Below, piece after piece: positions 27,023-35,962 of a stretch of DNA of 64,000 nucleotides (the first letter of the stretch is position 1; the number at the start of each line of letters is the position of its first letter). This stretch comes from Microbacterium sp. AK031 (GTDB lineage Bacteria; Actinomycetota; Actinomycetes; Actinomycetales; Microbacteriaceae), in NCBI RefSeq assembly GCF_024807145.1, contig NZ_JANUCA010000006.1, forward strand, positions 62,001-126,000, in the 5' to 3' direction. A program made the position numbers and the translations under genes. Below the pieces are notes generated by a model. It was not told the origin of the DNA. It saw only the letters and a program-made list of their open reading frames with translations, and made no database searches.

Positions 27023-28550
27023 GTGCGTTCTCCTTCGCTGTCCGGGCCACAGCGCCCGACCGGACGAGTTCGGTGACGGCTTCCATCTCCGGCGAGAGGA
27101 AGCGATCGGGCCCAGGGCCGTCGGCGACGGTGCGCACCTGGTCGCGGACGGCTCCGGTGGCGGGCCCGGCTTTCAGGGGCGCACGCAGATCGAGCGCACG
27201 CGCCGCGGTGAGCACTTCGATCGCGAGCACGCGGGTCAGGCCGTCGATCGCGCGGCGGAGCTTGCGTGCCGCGGCCCACCCCATCGACACGTGGTCCTCC
27301 TGCATTGCGGATGAGGGGATGGAGTCCACGGATGCCGGAACGGCGAGGCGCTTCAGTTCGGAGACGATCCCCGCGGCGGCATACTGCGCGATCATGAGGC
27401 CGGAATCGACGCCAACCTCATGGGCGAGGAACGGTGGCAGACCGCGACTGCGCGCCGGATCGAGCGCGCGGTCGGTACGGCGCTCGGAGATGCTGGCGAC
27501 ATCGGCGACACTGATCGCGAGGAAGTCGAGCACTGCCGCGACGGGCGCCCCATGGAAGTTGCCGTTCGACTCGATGCGCCCGTCGAACGTGATGACCGGG
27601 TTGTCGATGACGCTGGCGAGCTCGCGGGTGGCGATGTTCGTTGCGTGCTCCATGGTGTCGCGGGCCGTGCCATGCACCTGCGGCGAGCAGCGCAGCGAGT
27701 AGGCGTCCTGCACGCGGCCGTCCTCAGGGCCGGCGTGACTGGCGACCATCGGAGAATCGGCGAGGAACGCTCGCAGATTCGCCGCGGACAGCGCCTGTCC
27801 TGTCTGCGGACGCAGTGCCATGAGGTCGGCCGCGAACACGGCATCCGTGCCGAACTGGCTCTCGATCGACATCGCCGCGGCGACGTCTGCGGTCGTGAGC
27901 AGCATCTCGAGGTCGTGCAGCGCGAGCAGCAGCATCCCCAGCATCCCATCGGTGCCGTTGATGAGGGCGAGGCCCTCCTTCTCGACCAGCACGAGCGGCT
28001 CGATACCGGCGTCGGTGAGAGCGTCGGATGCCGGGACGAGAGCGCCGGACGCATCACGCACATCTCCTTCACCGATCGCGGCGAGCGCGATGTGCGCGAG
28101 CGGAGCGAGGTCGCCGGAGCAGCCGAGTGAGCCGTACTCCCGCACGACAGGGGTGATGCCGACGTTCAGCATCGCCGCGTACGTCTCGGCGACCACGGGC
28201 CTCGCGCCCGTGCGGCCAGAGGCGAGAGTCTGCAGTCGCAGCAGCTGCAGGGCGCGAACCACCTCGGTCTCCACCTCGGCGCCGGTACCGGCCGCGTGCG
28301 AGCGGATGAGGCTGGCCTGCAGCTGATGGCGCCGCTCCGGCGCGATGAACGTGGTGGCGAGTGCACCGAATCCGGTGGATACGCCGTAATGCGGATTCGG
28401 ATCCGCGGCGAGCGCGTCGATCACGCCACGGGTCTCGGCGACGCGACCGAGTGCACCCCCATCGAGGGCGACGGGAACGCCGTGCCTGGCTACGGCGACG
28501 ACATCTCCGGGTGACAGCGGCGCGGCGCCGATGACGACAGAATCACTCAT
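27015..28550 (-). CDS. hutH: Histidine ammonia-lyase
   Basis: A 511-aa enzyme that deaminates histidine to urocanate. The catalytic MIO cofactor forms autocatalytically from three residues, usually Ala-Ser-Gly; here the segment is [14 protein letters not shown], so Cys-Ser-Gly would be used. I recall this variant from Streptomyces Hut[12 protein letters not shown] is also present. The start at 28550 gives [16 protein letters not shown]; the longer frame to 28742 runs through the divergent regulator gene. Confidence 0.96.
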   Translation of the reverse strand: MSDSVVIGAAPLSPGDVVAVARHGVPVALDGGALGRVAETRGVIDALAADPNPHYGVSTGFGALATTFIAPERRHQLQASLIRSHAAGTGAEVETEVVRALQLLRLQTLASGRTGARPVVAETYAAMLNVGITPVVREYGSLGCSGDLAPLAHIALAAIGEGDVRDASGALVPASDALTDAGIEPLVLVEKEGLALINGTDGMLGMLLLALHDLEMLLTTADVAAAMSIESQFGTDAVFAADLMALRPQTGQALSAANLRAFLADSPMVASHAGPEDGRVQDAYSLRCSPQVHGTARDTMEHATNIATRELASVIDNPVITFDGRIESNGNFHGAPVAAVLDFLAISVADVASISERRTDRALDPARSRGLPPFLAHEVGVDSGLMIAQYAAAGIVSELKRLAVPASVDSIPSSAMQEDHVSMGWAAARKLRRAIDGLTRVLAIEVLTAARALDLRAPLKAGPATGAVRDQVRTVADGPGPDRFLSPEMEAVTELVRSGAVARTAKENAHV

Positions 28551-28602
28551 GCTCTGATTCCACACCGCGACGGTGGCGCCGCACAGAGCTCCATGACATC
28601 CT

Positions 28603-29469
28603 GTGTCTGTGATCCCAGACAGTGCGCCATCCCAGGTGCCGGCCGCAGAGCACACGCTGCGCATTCTGCGCCACCTCGCCGCGCGGAGCGCACCCGTCGC
28701 GGCCTCCGCGATCGCCCGTGACCTGGGTCTGCCCCGGTCCACGGTCTATCACCTGCTCACGACGCTCGCGGCGCACGGATTCGTGCTGCATCTGCGCGAG
28801 GAGCAGCGCTGGGGCCTGGGTGCCTCCGCCTTCGAGCTGGCCGGCGGGTACACGCGTCAGCAGCCGCTTGCGCGTCTGGGCCGACCGCTCATCGCCTCGC
28901 TTGCGGATCGGGTTGCGGAGAGTGCGCACCTCGCCGTGATGAGTGGGAGCGACGTGCTCTACATCGTCGAGGAGCGCGCTCCGCGGCGCCCTGCGCTGGT
29001 GACGGACGTGGGCGTGCGGCTTCCGGCGCACCTCACGGCGACGGGTCGCGCGATGCTCGCTGCCCTCCCCCGCGAGCAGGTGCGAGCGCTGTATCCCGAC
29101 GCCTCGGCATTCCCCTCGCGCACCGGACTCGGCCCCACCCGGCCGAGTGAGCTGCGCGAGCTGCTGCGCAGCATCCGCGCCACCGGTTTCGCCACGGAAG
29201 ACGGCCAGGTCAGCACCGGCCTCTCATCCGTCGGCGTCGCGGTGGTCGACCGCTCGGGCTGGCCGGTCGCCGCCGTGGCAGTGACCTGGCCGGAGGATCC
29301 GGCCGCGCACCGCGACGTGGCAGCCCTCGCGACTGCGGTCGACGAGACGGCGCAGGAGCTCGCCCGGCGGCTTCAGGGCCGAGCGGGTGGTTGGCCCCCA
29401 CACAGAAGCATGTCCTGCGATGCTCCGGGCACACCCGCAAAAGGGGCCGGCCCCGCGGATGCCGATTGA
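28603..29469 (+). CDS. IclR-family regulator of hut genes
   Basis: A 288-aa regulator with a winged helix (IARDLGLPRSTVYHLLTTLA) and an IclR effector domain (LPAHLTATGRAMLAALP, TGLSSVGVAVVDRSGWPVAA). It is divergent from hutH with a 52-bp gap, so it probably controls hutHUI. The start is GTG 28603 or GTG 28609. A 30-residue Pro/Ala-rich tail after the domain overlaps the terminator stem. Confidence 0.9.
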   Translation: MSVIPDSAPSQVPAAEHTLRILRHLAARSAPVAASAIARDLGLPRSTVYHLLTTLAAHGFVLHLREEQRWGLGASAFELAGGYTRQQPLARLGRPLIASLADRVAESAHLAVMSGSDVLYIVEERAPRRPALVTDVGVRLPAHLTATGRAMLAALPREQVRALYPDASAFPSRTGLGPTRPSELRELLRSIRATGFATEDGQVSTGLSSVGVAVVDRSGWPVAAVAVTWPEDPAAHRDVAALATAVDETAQELARRLQGRAGGWPPHRSMSCDAPGTPAKGAGPADAD

Positions 29470-29493
29470 TGTCGACAACCGCGGGGCCGGCCC
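29444..29493. terminator. Bidirectional terminator hairpin
   Basis: GGGCCGGCCCCGCGG (29444-29458) pairs perfectly with 29479-29493, with a 20-nt loop that includes the iclR stop codon. It lies between two convergent genes. The GC-rich stem lacks a long T-tract. Confidence 0.6.
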
Positions 29494-29516
29494 GGAGGGA
29501 ACCCTCATCGCGTTGC

Positions 29517-29651
29517 TCAGCCGTTCGCGCCCTTGCGAGGTTTGATGAACGATTGGGGTTCCTGCTTCGCACGCTTGGCAGCGCGCTTCTCCTTCAGAGA
29601 GGTCTGAGCGACCTTCTTGCCTCCACGTGCTTGCGGTGCCTTGCCTGACAT
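29517..29651 (-). CDS. Small basic protein of unknown function
   Basis: A 44-aa lysine/arginine-rich protein (LKEKRAAKRAKQEPQ and FIKPRKGANG). Its charge suggests nucleic-acid or ribosome binding. GGGGAAG lies upstream of the ATG at 29651; the frame is open to 29699. I cannot name a family. Confidence 0.6.
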   Translation of the reverse strand: MSGKAPQARGGKKVAQTSLKEKRAAKRAKQEPQSFIKPRKGANG

Positions 29652-29792
29652 CTGACTCGCTTCCCCTTCGACCAGCTGGCGTGTGTAACCTCCGACCATA
29701 GCCGGTATCCGTTGGAAGTCGAATTACCCGGTGAGCGGCAAAAAATTACCTCATGATCCACCGCGCGATCCCGCGCCCACTACGCTCTAAGG

Positions 29793-30713
29793 GTGCTCGA
29801 TACTCTCACCGGATTCGTCGTCGTGGGACTCGCCATCGCCGTCGGGTACATCGTCGGTCGCATCGATCTGCTCGGCGAACATGCCCGCCATGTGCTCGGA
29901 CGCCTGACCTTCTTCGTGCTCTCCCCATTCCTGCTGTTCACGGTGCTCGCGCAGGCGGACGCGAGGGTGCTGTTCTCCGCTCTCCTGCCGGTCTCAGCGA
30001 TCGCCGCGGTCGCCGTCATCGGCTTGTACGTGCTGGTCGCGAAACTGATCTGGAAGCGCGACATCGGCGAGACCGTGATCGGCGCCCTCTCTGCCGGACA
30101 GGTCAACTCCAACAACATCGGCATCCCGCTGTCGCTGTATCTGCTCGGCAGCGCCGCGTATCCGGCGCCGGTCATCCTGCTGCAACTGCTCGTGTTCACA
30201 CCCGTCTCATTGACGATCCTCGACGCCGTCACCAGCGGGAAGACGTCGGCGTGGCGCACGTTCGTGCGCACGGCGACGAATCCGATCATCCTCGGGTCCG
30301 CCCTGGGGACCTTGGTGTCGGTGCTCGGAATCGATCTGCCCGCGATCGTGATGGAGCCGGCCGTCCTGCTGGCGAACGCGTGCGTGCCGGTGCTGCTGAT
30401 CAGCTACGGCATCTCGCTGCACGGACAGCGCGTGCTCGGCTCGTCGGGACACCGTCGCGACGTACTGCTCGCCAGTGTGCTGAAGCTGCTCATCATGCCA
30501 CTGATCGCCTGGATCGTCGCGCAGTTCGTGTTCGGGCTGTCGGCGCACGAAGTGCTGATCGTCGTAGTGCTCGCGGCCCTGCCGACCGCGCAGAACGTGT
30601 TCAACTACTCGCAGCGCTATGACATCGGAGAGTCGATCTCGCGCGACACCGTGTTCATCACGACGATCGGATGCGTGCCTGTTCTGCTGATCGCGACGCT
30701 TCTTCTGGGCTAG
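29793..30713 (+). CDS. AEC-family (auxin efflux carrier-like) transporter
   Basis: A 306-aa membrane protein with about ten segments, related to malate/malonate and auxin efflux carriers. The GQVNSNNIGIPLSLYLLG segment is the family signature around the discontinuous helix. GTG 29793 follows the -10-like TACGCT by 6 nt, so the message is probably leaderless. The substrate is unknown. Confidence 0.88.
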   Translation: MLDTLTGFVVVGLAIAVGYIVGRIDLLGEHARHVLGRLTFFVLSPFLLFTVLAQADARVLFSALLPVSAIAAVAVIGLYVLVAKLIWKRDIGETVIGALSAGQVNSNNIGIPLSLYLLGSAAYPAPVILLQLLVFTPVSLTILDAVTSGKTSAWRTFVRTATNPIILGSALGTLVSVLGIDLPAIVMEPAVLLANACVPVLLISYGISLHGQRVLGSSGHRRDVLLASVLKLLIMPLIAWIVAQFVFGLSAHEVLIVVVLAALPTAQNVFNYSQRYDIGESISRDTVFITTIGCVPVLLIATLLLG

Positions 30714-30753
30714 CGCTCTTGGGCTGAGCGCGCTCGACTGAAAGAGTGTCATC

Positions 30754-31641
30754 ATGAGCGCACTCCGCATCCTGCATCTCAGCGACACCCACTTCTCCGG
30801 CGACGGCGGTCGCCACTACGGCGTGGTCGACACCGCTGAGCACCTGCGCCGCGCTCTTTCCCACGTGGCGCACCTCACATTCGATCTCGTCGTCGTCTCC
30901 GGCGACGTCAGCCAGGACGGATCGGAGGCGTCGTATCGGCAGATTCGGGATGCTGTGACGACCTGGACGCGCGCGCGAGGAGCCCGCCCTGTCTTCGCGA
31001 TGGGCAACCACGATCAGCGCGCGGCCTTCCGTGCGGTGCTGGGCGACGGACAGCCGGATGCCGATGAACTGCAACTGCCCGGAATCGGCCTCGACCGACC
31101 TGTGGCATCGGTCGTCGAGCAGGACGGCTGGCGGGTCGTTGTGCTCGACAGCTCGGTGCCCGGAGCCGGCTACGGCCGCCTGGAATCCGAGCAGCTGGCC
31201 TTCCTTCGCGAGACGCTCGCCGACACGGTCGCGCACGGCACTGTCGTGGTCGTCCATCATCCGCCGCTGCATGCGCAGACCGATCTGCTGCAGGCTCTGG
31301 CGCTCGATGAGCACGACGGACGGGAATTCCTCGACATCGTCCGAGACACGGATGTGCGTATCGTCCTCAGCGGTCACTATCACATGCCGATCACCGAGAT
31401 CGTGGCGGGCGTTCCAGTCACCGTGGCGCCTGGCGTGACGAACCTCTCGCGTGCGTTCGCCGATCCGGCGGAGGAATCCGCGATCGACGGCTTCGGAGGT
31501 TCGGTCGTGACCGTCGACGTCGACCGGGTGCGCGTCGTGCCGTACCTCGAGCGTCTGACACCCGACGACATGGTCTTCCACTATGACGCCGACGTGGTGG
31601 CGCAGATCATTCAGGATGCCGGACGGGCTGAGCTGAGCTGA
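30754..31641 (+). CDS. Metallophosphoesterase (cyclic nucleotide phosphodiesterase-like)
   Basis: A 295-aa calcineurin-type phosphoesterase. All five metal-site blocks are visible: SDTHF, SGDVSQDG, GNHDQR, VHHPPL and SGHYHM. The layout is that of the CpdA/Icc cyclic-AMP phosphodiesterase and glycerophosphodiesterase group. It follows the AEC gene at 40 bp and ends before a strong terminator. Confidence 0.9.
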   Translation: MSALRILHLSDTHFSGDGGRHYGVVDTAEHLRRALSHVAHLTFDLVVVSGDVSQDGSEASYRQIRDAVTTWTRARGARPVFAMGNHDQRAAFRAVLGDGQPDADELQLPGIGLDRPVASVVEQDGWRVVVLDSSVPGAGYGRLESEQLAFLRETLADTVAHGTVVVVHHPPLHAQTDLLQALALDEHDGREFLDIVRDTDVRIVLSGHYHMPITEIVAGVPVTVAPGVTNLSRAFADPAEESAIDGFGGSVVTVDVDRVRVVPYLERLTPDDMVFHYDADVVAQIIQDAGRAELS

Positions 31642-31667
31642 GCTGCCTGCGCTAAGGCGTGAACGCA

Positions 31668-31697
31668 GAACAGGCTCCGCCGAAGCGGAGCCTGTTC
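31668..31697. terminator. Bidirectional terminator hairpin
   Basis: GAACAGGCTCCGC (31668-31680), loop CGAA, GCGGAGCCTGTTC (31685-31697), a perfect 13-bp stem. It lies between the rightward phosphoesterase gene and the leftward tRNA-Ala gene. Confidence 0.88.
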
Positions 31698-31717
31698 TTC
31701 ACTGTCTCAACACAGTG

Positions 31718-31790
31718 TGGACCTAAGGGGATTCGAACCCCTGACCTCCTCGATGCGAACGAGGCGCGCTACCAACTGCGCCATAGGCCC
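31718..31790 (-). tRNA. tRNA-Ala (anticodon CGC)
   Basis: The leftward strand folds into a full cloverleaf: acceptor GGGCCTA with TAGGTCC, a D-arm, anticodon stem CCTCG/CGAGG around the loop TTCGCAT (anticodon CGC, reading GCG), and the T-loop GGTTCGAATCC. The acceptor carries the G3-U70 wobble pair that is the alanine identity element. CCA is not encoded. Confidence 0.96.
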
Positions 31791-31860
31791 GTGAACCTCA
31801 GTTAGATTATCACGCTCGAACGGTGCCCCGCGCCCAACTGCGCGCCGCGCCGGGCGGCGT

Positions 31861-32718
31861 TCAGCCGGCGGCGCGCCGCTGGAGAAGCTGCCGCACGTGC
31901 TGTTCGATCTCTTCGTCATCCACGAAACCCATCCGGGCATACGGCGACGCCGTCTCCTTGGCGGTGGGCAGCGATACGGGTGCCGGCGCCGCCATCTGCT
32001 CCGCGCGTTCGCGAAGGGCAGCCACTCGAGCGGCGCGGCGCAGCTCCTGCTGCGCCTCGATCTCCGCCCTGGCGATCTGCGCTGCCGAACCTGCGACGGC
32101 GACCATCGGCTCCGGCAGCCGCCTCGGCGTCCACGACGCCCGACCCTGATCGTGCAGCGGAGGCGAGACCCGTGCAGGTGCGTCCTCGACGACGACGGGT
32201 GCAGGTCGGCGCGCGGCACGACGCGCCACGGATGCCATCTTCTGCAGCGTCACAGCCGCAACCAGGGCGAGAGCGCCGCCGACCCAGATCAGCAGCTGCC
32301 CGCCGCCCGTCAGCAACTGCCACACACCGATCCCGGCCGCGCCGAGACCGATCGCCAAAATCGCAGAGGACGTCACGCGCACTCGACGACGGGCACGCGC
32401 CTGGCGCACCACAGGGGCGGCACGAGTAGCGGCGAGCTCCTCCCGGAGCATGACCAGTTCGACGGCTTCCTTCTCCGACTGCAGGCGCTTGGCGAGCTTC
32501 TGCTGCGCGTGAGCGGTGCGCGCGTTGAGTTCGAGATACACCTCCGCCGGCGTCTCGCTCGTCTCTGCGAGCACACGCAGCGCCTGATTCAGCCGCACCG
32601 CGTTCCGCTCGGAGGCGTTGTACTGATAGCGTCCGCGCCACGAGGGCAGCAGGTACAGCATCCAGAGCAGCACGGCGACGAGGACGATAACGCCCCCACT
32701 CAGCACCGGCCCATTCAT
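31861..32718 (-). CDS. Membrane protein with coiled-coil region, unknown function
   Basis: A 285-aa protein. The first 25 residues form a membrane segment (VIVLVAVLLWMLYLLPSW). An Ala/Glu-rich coiled coil follows (about 50-100), then two more membrane segments near 115-155 and a charged Arg/Ala-rich tail. A -10-like TACCGT ends 7 nt before the ATG. I do not recognise a family. It is co-directional with the acetyltransferase and galU genes. Confidence 0.75.
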   Translation of the reverse strand: MNGPVLSGGVIVLVAVLLWMLYLLPSWRGRYQYNASERNAVRLNQALRVLAETSETPAEVYLELNARTAHAQQKLAKRLQSEKEAVELVMLREELAATRAAPVVRQARARRRVRVTSSAILAIGLGAAGIGVWQLLTGGGQLLIWVGGALALVAAVTLQKMASVARRAARRPAPVVVEDAPARVSPPLHDQGRASWTPRRLPEPMVAVAGSAAQIARAEIEAQQELRRAARVAALRERAEQMAAPAPVSLPTAKETASPYARMGFVDDEEIEQHVRQLLQRRAAG

Positions 32719-32792
32719 AGGGTCAACGGTATGCGACCGAGAGCCGCCTGCCCCTCACGCCGGGCGCGTGTCGCCACGGAGCGCGACGAATC

Positions 32793-33422
32793 TCAGATCG
32801 AGAGCCGGTCGGAAGGCGGAACCGTCGCAGCGTCCTGCGGGACGCGCCCGTCCAGCCAACGCGCGAGTACACCCTCCAGGGCGTCCTCACGTGTGAGAGC
32901 GAACGCGTAGTGATCGCGCCAGTCGCCGTCGATGTGGATGTAACGGCGCCGCAGACCCTCGTACCGGAAGCCGAGCTTCTGGACGACGCGCAGGCTGGCC
33001 TCGTTCTCAGGTCGGATGCAGATCTCCATCCGATGCAGTCCGTATTCTCTGAACGACGCGTCGGTCGCGAGGGCCACAGCCGTCGGAGTGATGCCCTTGC
33101 CTGCGAATCGCTCGCTGACCCAATAGCCGATCGTGGCTGAGCAGAGCGACCCGCGCGAGACGCCCCAGATGTTCAGCTGTCCGGCGATCTCACCGTCATG
33201 TTCCATCACGAACGGGTATCCACCGCCGTCGCGGTACTGCTGCAGCAGTCGACGGATGCTGAGACGCATGTCGAACGACGCCGTGCCGTTCGGGATCGTC
33301 GCCTCCCAGCGCTGCAGCCATGCGCGGTTGTTCAGCAGTTCGCGCTGCAGCACACGCGCATCACGAGTTCGGATGAGCCGAAGCTCGACCTGACCGTGAC
33401 GGTGCCCCTGCAGCAAGTCCAT
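32793..33422 (-). CDS. GNAT acetyltransferase, RimJ/RimL-like
   Basis: A 209-aa N-acetyltransferase of the ribosomal-protein-acetylase type. The acetyl-CoA fold shows as IAGQLNIWGVSRGS, GYWVSERFAGKGITP and the MEICIRPENEASLRVVQKLG helix. The start at 33422 has GAGG 6 nt upstream. It lies 20 bp after galU and is probably cotranscribed. The acetylated protein is unknown. Confidence 0.9.
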   Translation of the reverse strand: MDLLQGHRHGQVELRLIRTRDARVLQRELLNNRAWLQRWEATIPNGTASFDMRLSIRRLLQQYRDGGGYPFVMEHDGEIAGQLNIWGVSRGSLCSATIGYWVSERFAGKGITPTAVALATDASFREYGLHRMEICIRPENEASLRVVQKLGFRYEGLRRRYIHIDGDWRDHYAFALTREDALEGVLARWLDGRVPQDAATVPPSDRLSI

Positions 33423-33442
33423 ACGCACCTCGCCCTGGGCGC

Positions 33443-34330
33443 CTAGAGGCGCTCGCTGAATTCCTTCAGCCACGGCCGCAGTTCGGCTCCGAGGTCGTCG
33501 CGGTCTGTCGCGAGCTGCACGATCGCCTTGATGTAGTCGACGCGGTCGCCGGTGTCGTAGCGCCGTCCCCGGAAGATCACGCCGATCACGCCGGGGCCCT
33601 CCGCATCGGCGGCGAGTTCCTGCAGAGCGTCGGTGAGCTGGATCTCCCCGCCCTTGCCCGGCTCCGTGCGCTCCAGGATCGGGAAAACCTCGGCCGGCAG
33701 GATATAGCGGCCGATGATCGCCAGGTTGGAGGGGGCGTCCTCCGGAGCGGGCTTCTCGACGAGGCCGGTGACGCGCACGATGTCGTCGTCGTCGGTCGCC
33801 TCGACCGCCGCGGCACCGTAGAGGTGGATGCTCGAGGGGTCGACCTCCATCAAGGCGACCACGGTCGCGCCGGTGCGCTCATTGACGTCGATCATGGTGG
33901 TCAGCAGCTCGTCGCGCTCGTCGATGAGGTCGTCACCGAGAAGCACCGCGAACGAGTTGTTGCCGACATGCGCCTTGGCCCGCAGAACCGCGTGCCCGAG
34001 CCCCTTGGGCTCACCCTGTCGAAGGTAATGGATGTCGGCCAGGTCGCTGGACTTCATGACGCGCTCGAGGCGTGCCATGTCGCCCTTCTCTGTGAGCTTC
34101 ACCTCGAGCTCCGGCACGGAGTCGAAGTGGTTGGAGATCATGTTCTTGTTGCGACCGATGATCACGAGAATGTCATCGATCCCGGCGGACGCGGCCTCCT
34201 CGACCACGTACTGGATCGCCGGCTTGTCCACCACCGGAAGCATCTCCTTCGGCATCGCCTTGGTCGCGGGCAGGAAACGCGTGCCGAGGCCAGCTGCCGG
34301 AATGACTGCCTTCATTTTCTGGTGTCCCAT
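33443..34330 (-). CDS. galU: UTP-glucose-1-phosphate uridylyltransferase
   Basis: A 295-aa enzyme that makes UDP-glucose for cell-wall and glycan synthesis. The nucleotide-binding start AVIPAAGLGTRFLPATKAMP, the KEMLPVVDKP segment, LGDDLI and VEKP are all typical. A -10-like TAAGCT ends 6 nt before the ATG, so the transcript is probably leaderless. The divergent fcl gene has the same arrangement 50 bp away. Confidence 0.97.
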   Translation of the reverse strand: MGHQKMKAVIPAAGLGTRFLPATKAMPKEMLPVVDKPAIQYVVEEAASAGIDDILVIIGRNKNMISNHFDSVPELEVKLTEKGDMARLERVMKSSDLADIHYLRQGEPKGLGHAVLRAKAHVGNNSFAVLLGDDLIDERDELLTTMIDVNERTGATVVALMEVDPSSIHLYGAAAVEATDDDDIVRVTGLVEKPAPEDAPSNLAIIGRYILPAEVFPILERTEPGKGGEIQLTDALQELAADAEGPGVIGVIFRGRRYDTGDRVDYIKAIVQLATDRDDLGAELRPWLKEFSERL

Positions 34331-34380
34331 CAGCCCAGCTTAGCGGGGGCCGCCATCGCCACGGCACGTAGACTCGAGGC

Positions 34381-34977
34381 ATGTCCACCGACATCGAGCA
34401 GGAGAAACGTGCGTTGCGTGCGGAGCTGCGCGAGCGCCGCCAACTGCTCTCAGACGGTCAGCGCGAAGCCGCAGCATCCGGCATCCGCGAACAGCTCGAT
34501 GCTCTCGTCGCTGCGTACTCGGCCGAATCGATCTCCTGCTTCCTGTCCGCTACGACAGAGCCGGGAACCAGAGATTTCGTCACGGCGGCCGTGCAGCGCG
34601 GCATTCGCGTCCTGCTGCCCATCACACGCGCCGACGGGTTGCTGGACTGGGCCGTCGCTGACGACGAAGGCGACATCGCCGAGGGATTGTTCGGGCTTCC
34701 GGAGCCGACCGGCGAGGTGCTCGGCCCGATCGCCGTGAACGATGTCGACCTCATGATCATCCCCGCGGCGGCCGTCGACGGCACCGGCATGCGGCTCGGC
34801 TGGGGTCGCGGCTACTTCGACAAGACCATCGGGTCCATGGAGAGATGCCCTCCTGTGTACGCCGTGACCTATGATTCCGAGATACTCGATTCCCTCCCGC
34901 GAGAGATGCACGACCAGCCGGTCACCGGCGTCGTGACCCCCACTCGCACCCTCACCCTGTCGCCAACGCGGCACTGA
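34381..34977 (+). CDS. 5-formyltetrahydrofolate cyclo-ligase
   Basis: A 198-aa enzyme converting 5-formyl-THF to methenyl-THF with ATP. The signature GWGRGYFDKTI is present near residues 140-150. TAGACT ends 6 nt before the ATG, a leaderless start. It lies upstream of the FmdB and mscL genes, a common actinobacterial order. Confidence 0.94.
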   Translation: MSTDIEQEKRALRAELRERRQLLSDGQREAAASGIREQLDALVAAYSAESISCFLSATTEPGTRDFVTAAVQRGIRVLLPITRADGLLDWAVADDEGDIAEGLFGLPEPTGEVLGPIAVNDVDLMIIPAAAVDGTGMRLGWGRGYFDKTIGSMERCPPVYAVTYDSEILDSLPREMHDQPVTGVVTPTRTLTLSPTRH

Positions 34978-34992
34978 TCCATCCGAGACGAT

Positions 34993-35265
34993 ATGCCCAC
35001 CTATGCCTATGCCTGCACCTCGTGCGGTCACCAGTTCGACGCCGTCCAGAGCTTCTCCGAAGACGCCCTCGCCATCTGCCCCGAGTGCGGTGGAGCACTT
35101 CGGAAGCAGTATGGATCGATCGGTGTGACCTTCAACGGATCCGGTTTCTATCGGACCGATTCCCGGAGTGGCAATGGCGGAAAGACGGATTCTTCGTCAT
35201 CATCGACATCGGAGACGTCGACGAGTTCCGCCCCGGCACCCGCGGCGACTCCAGCCTCGACCTGA
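34993..35265 (+). CDS. FmdB-family zinc-ribbon protein
   Basis: A 90-aa protein with two CxxC knuckles (CTSCGHQFDA and CPECGG) forming a zinc ribbon, then FNGSGFYRTD and a low-complexity Ser/Thr/Ala tail. It is a putative regulatory protein; its function in this family is uncertain. It follows fcl by 15 bp and precedes mscL. Confidence 0.88.
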   Translation: MPTYAYACTSCGHQFDAVQSFSEDALAICPECGGALRKQYGSIGVTFNGSGFYRTDSRSGNGGKTDSSSSSTSETSTSSAPAPAATPAST

Positions 35266-35292
35266 GGTCTGCATCGAAAGATAGGGGTTCCC

Positions 35293-35700
35293 GTGTTCCA
35301 GGGATTCAAGGAATTCATCACCAAGGGCAATGTCATCGATCTTGCCGTCGCGGTCGTCATCGGCGGCGCGTTCACGGCCATCGTCAGCGCAGTGGTCTCA
35401 GCGATCATCACTCCGCTCGTCTCACTGTTCTTCGACGCAGGTGCGACGGGCGAGATCGGCATCCAGATGACCGGCATCTACGGTCAGGAGGTCACTTTTC
35501 CGATCGGTGATCTGATCTCGGCGATCATCAGCTTCCTGGCCGTCGCACTCGTCGTGTACTTCGTCTTCGTCGTGCCCATGAACAAGTACAAGGAGCGACA
35601 GGCGGCACGCAACCCCGCTGTCGAGGAGGAAACGCTGCCGACCGAGCAAGAACTGCTCATCGAGATCCGCGACCTGCTCCGCAGAGATGCTCTGAGCTGA
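35293..35700 (+). CDS. mscL: Large-conductance mechanosensitive channel
   Basis: A 135-aa pentameric channel that opens under membrane tension during hypo-osmotic shock. The first helix (FKEFITKGNVIDLAVAVVIG) and the second membrane segment (ISAIISFLAVALVVYFVFVV) followed by the cytoplasmic helix bundle are clear. GTG start at 35293. Confidence 0.96.
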   Translation: MFQGFKEFITKGNVIDLAVAVVIGGAFTAIVSAVVSAIITPLVSLFFDAGATGEIGIQMTGIYGQEVTFPIGDLISAIISFLAVALVVYFVFVVPMNKYKERQAARNPAVEEETLPTEQELLIEIRDLLRRDALS

Positions 35701-35715
35701 CGCGATCCATCCGTC

Positions 35716-35752
35716 GAGGCCCTCATCTCTTTCCGGAGTCGGGGGCCTCTTC
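35716..35752 (+). terminator. Weak terminator after mscL
   Basis: GAGGCCC (35716-35722) pairs with GGGCCTC (35743-35749), followed by TTC. The short stem and 20-nt loop make this a moderate candidate. Confidence 0.45.
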
Positions 35753-35764
35753 AGAGGGATGGGT

Positions 35765-35962
35765 TCAGTAATGCGGAGGCACGTCGTCGCGCAAGCGGTC
35801 ATCGTTCGGACCCCCGTCGCGTCCGGACTTCTTCGCACGCACAGGATTCGTCACGACATCCGGTGAAGGATCGGTACCGGGGGCCGCTGTGAGCTGGGCG
35901 CGCCTGCTGCCAGGCACCCGCACCACCCGCTGCCGCTGTGAGTCAGGTGACTCGTCAGACAT
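35765..35962 (-). CDS. Small hydrophilic protein following the helicase-like gene
   Basis: A 65-aa charged protein (QRQRVVRVPGSRRAQL, RAKKSGRDGGPNDDRLRDD) that starts inside the end of the helicase-like gene, overlapping by 8 bp, so translation is coupled. I recognise no domain. The coupling suggests a partner role, which is inference. Confidence 0.6.
   Translation of the reverse strand: MSDESPDSQRQRVVRVPGSRRAQLTAAPGTDPSPDVVTNPVRAKKSGRDGGPNDDRLRDDVPPHY

Noticed and set aside
27015..28742. Longer hutH with 64 extra residues
   Set aside because: The extra part overlaps the divergent iclR gene and its promoter and does not look like HutH.
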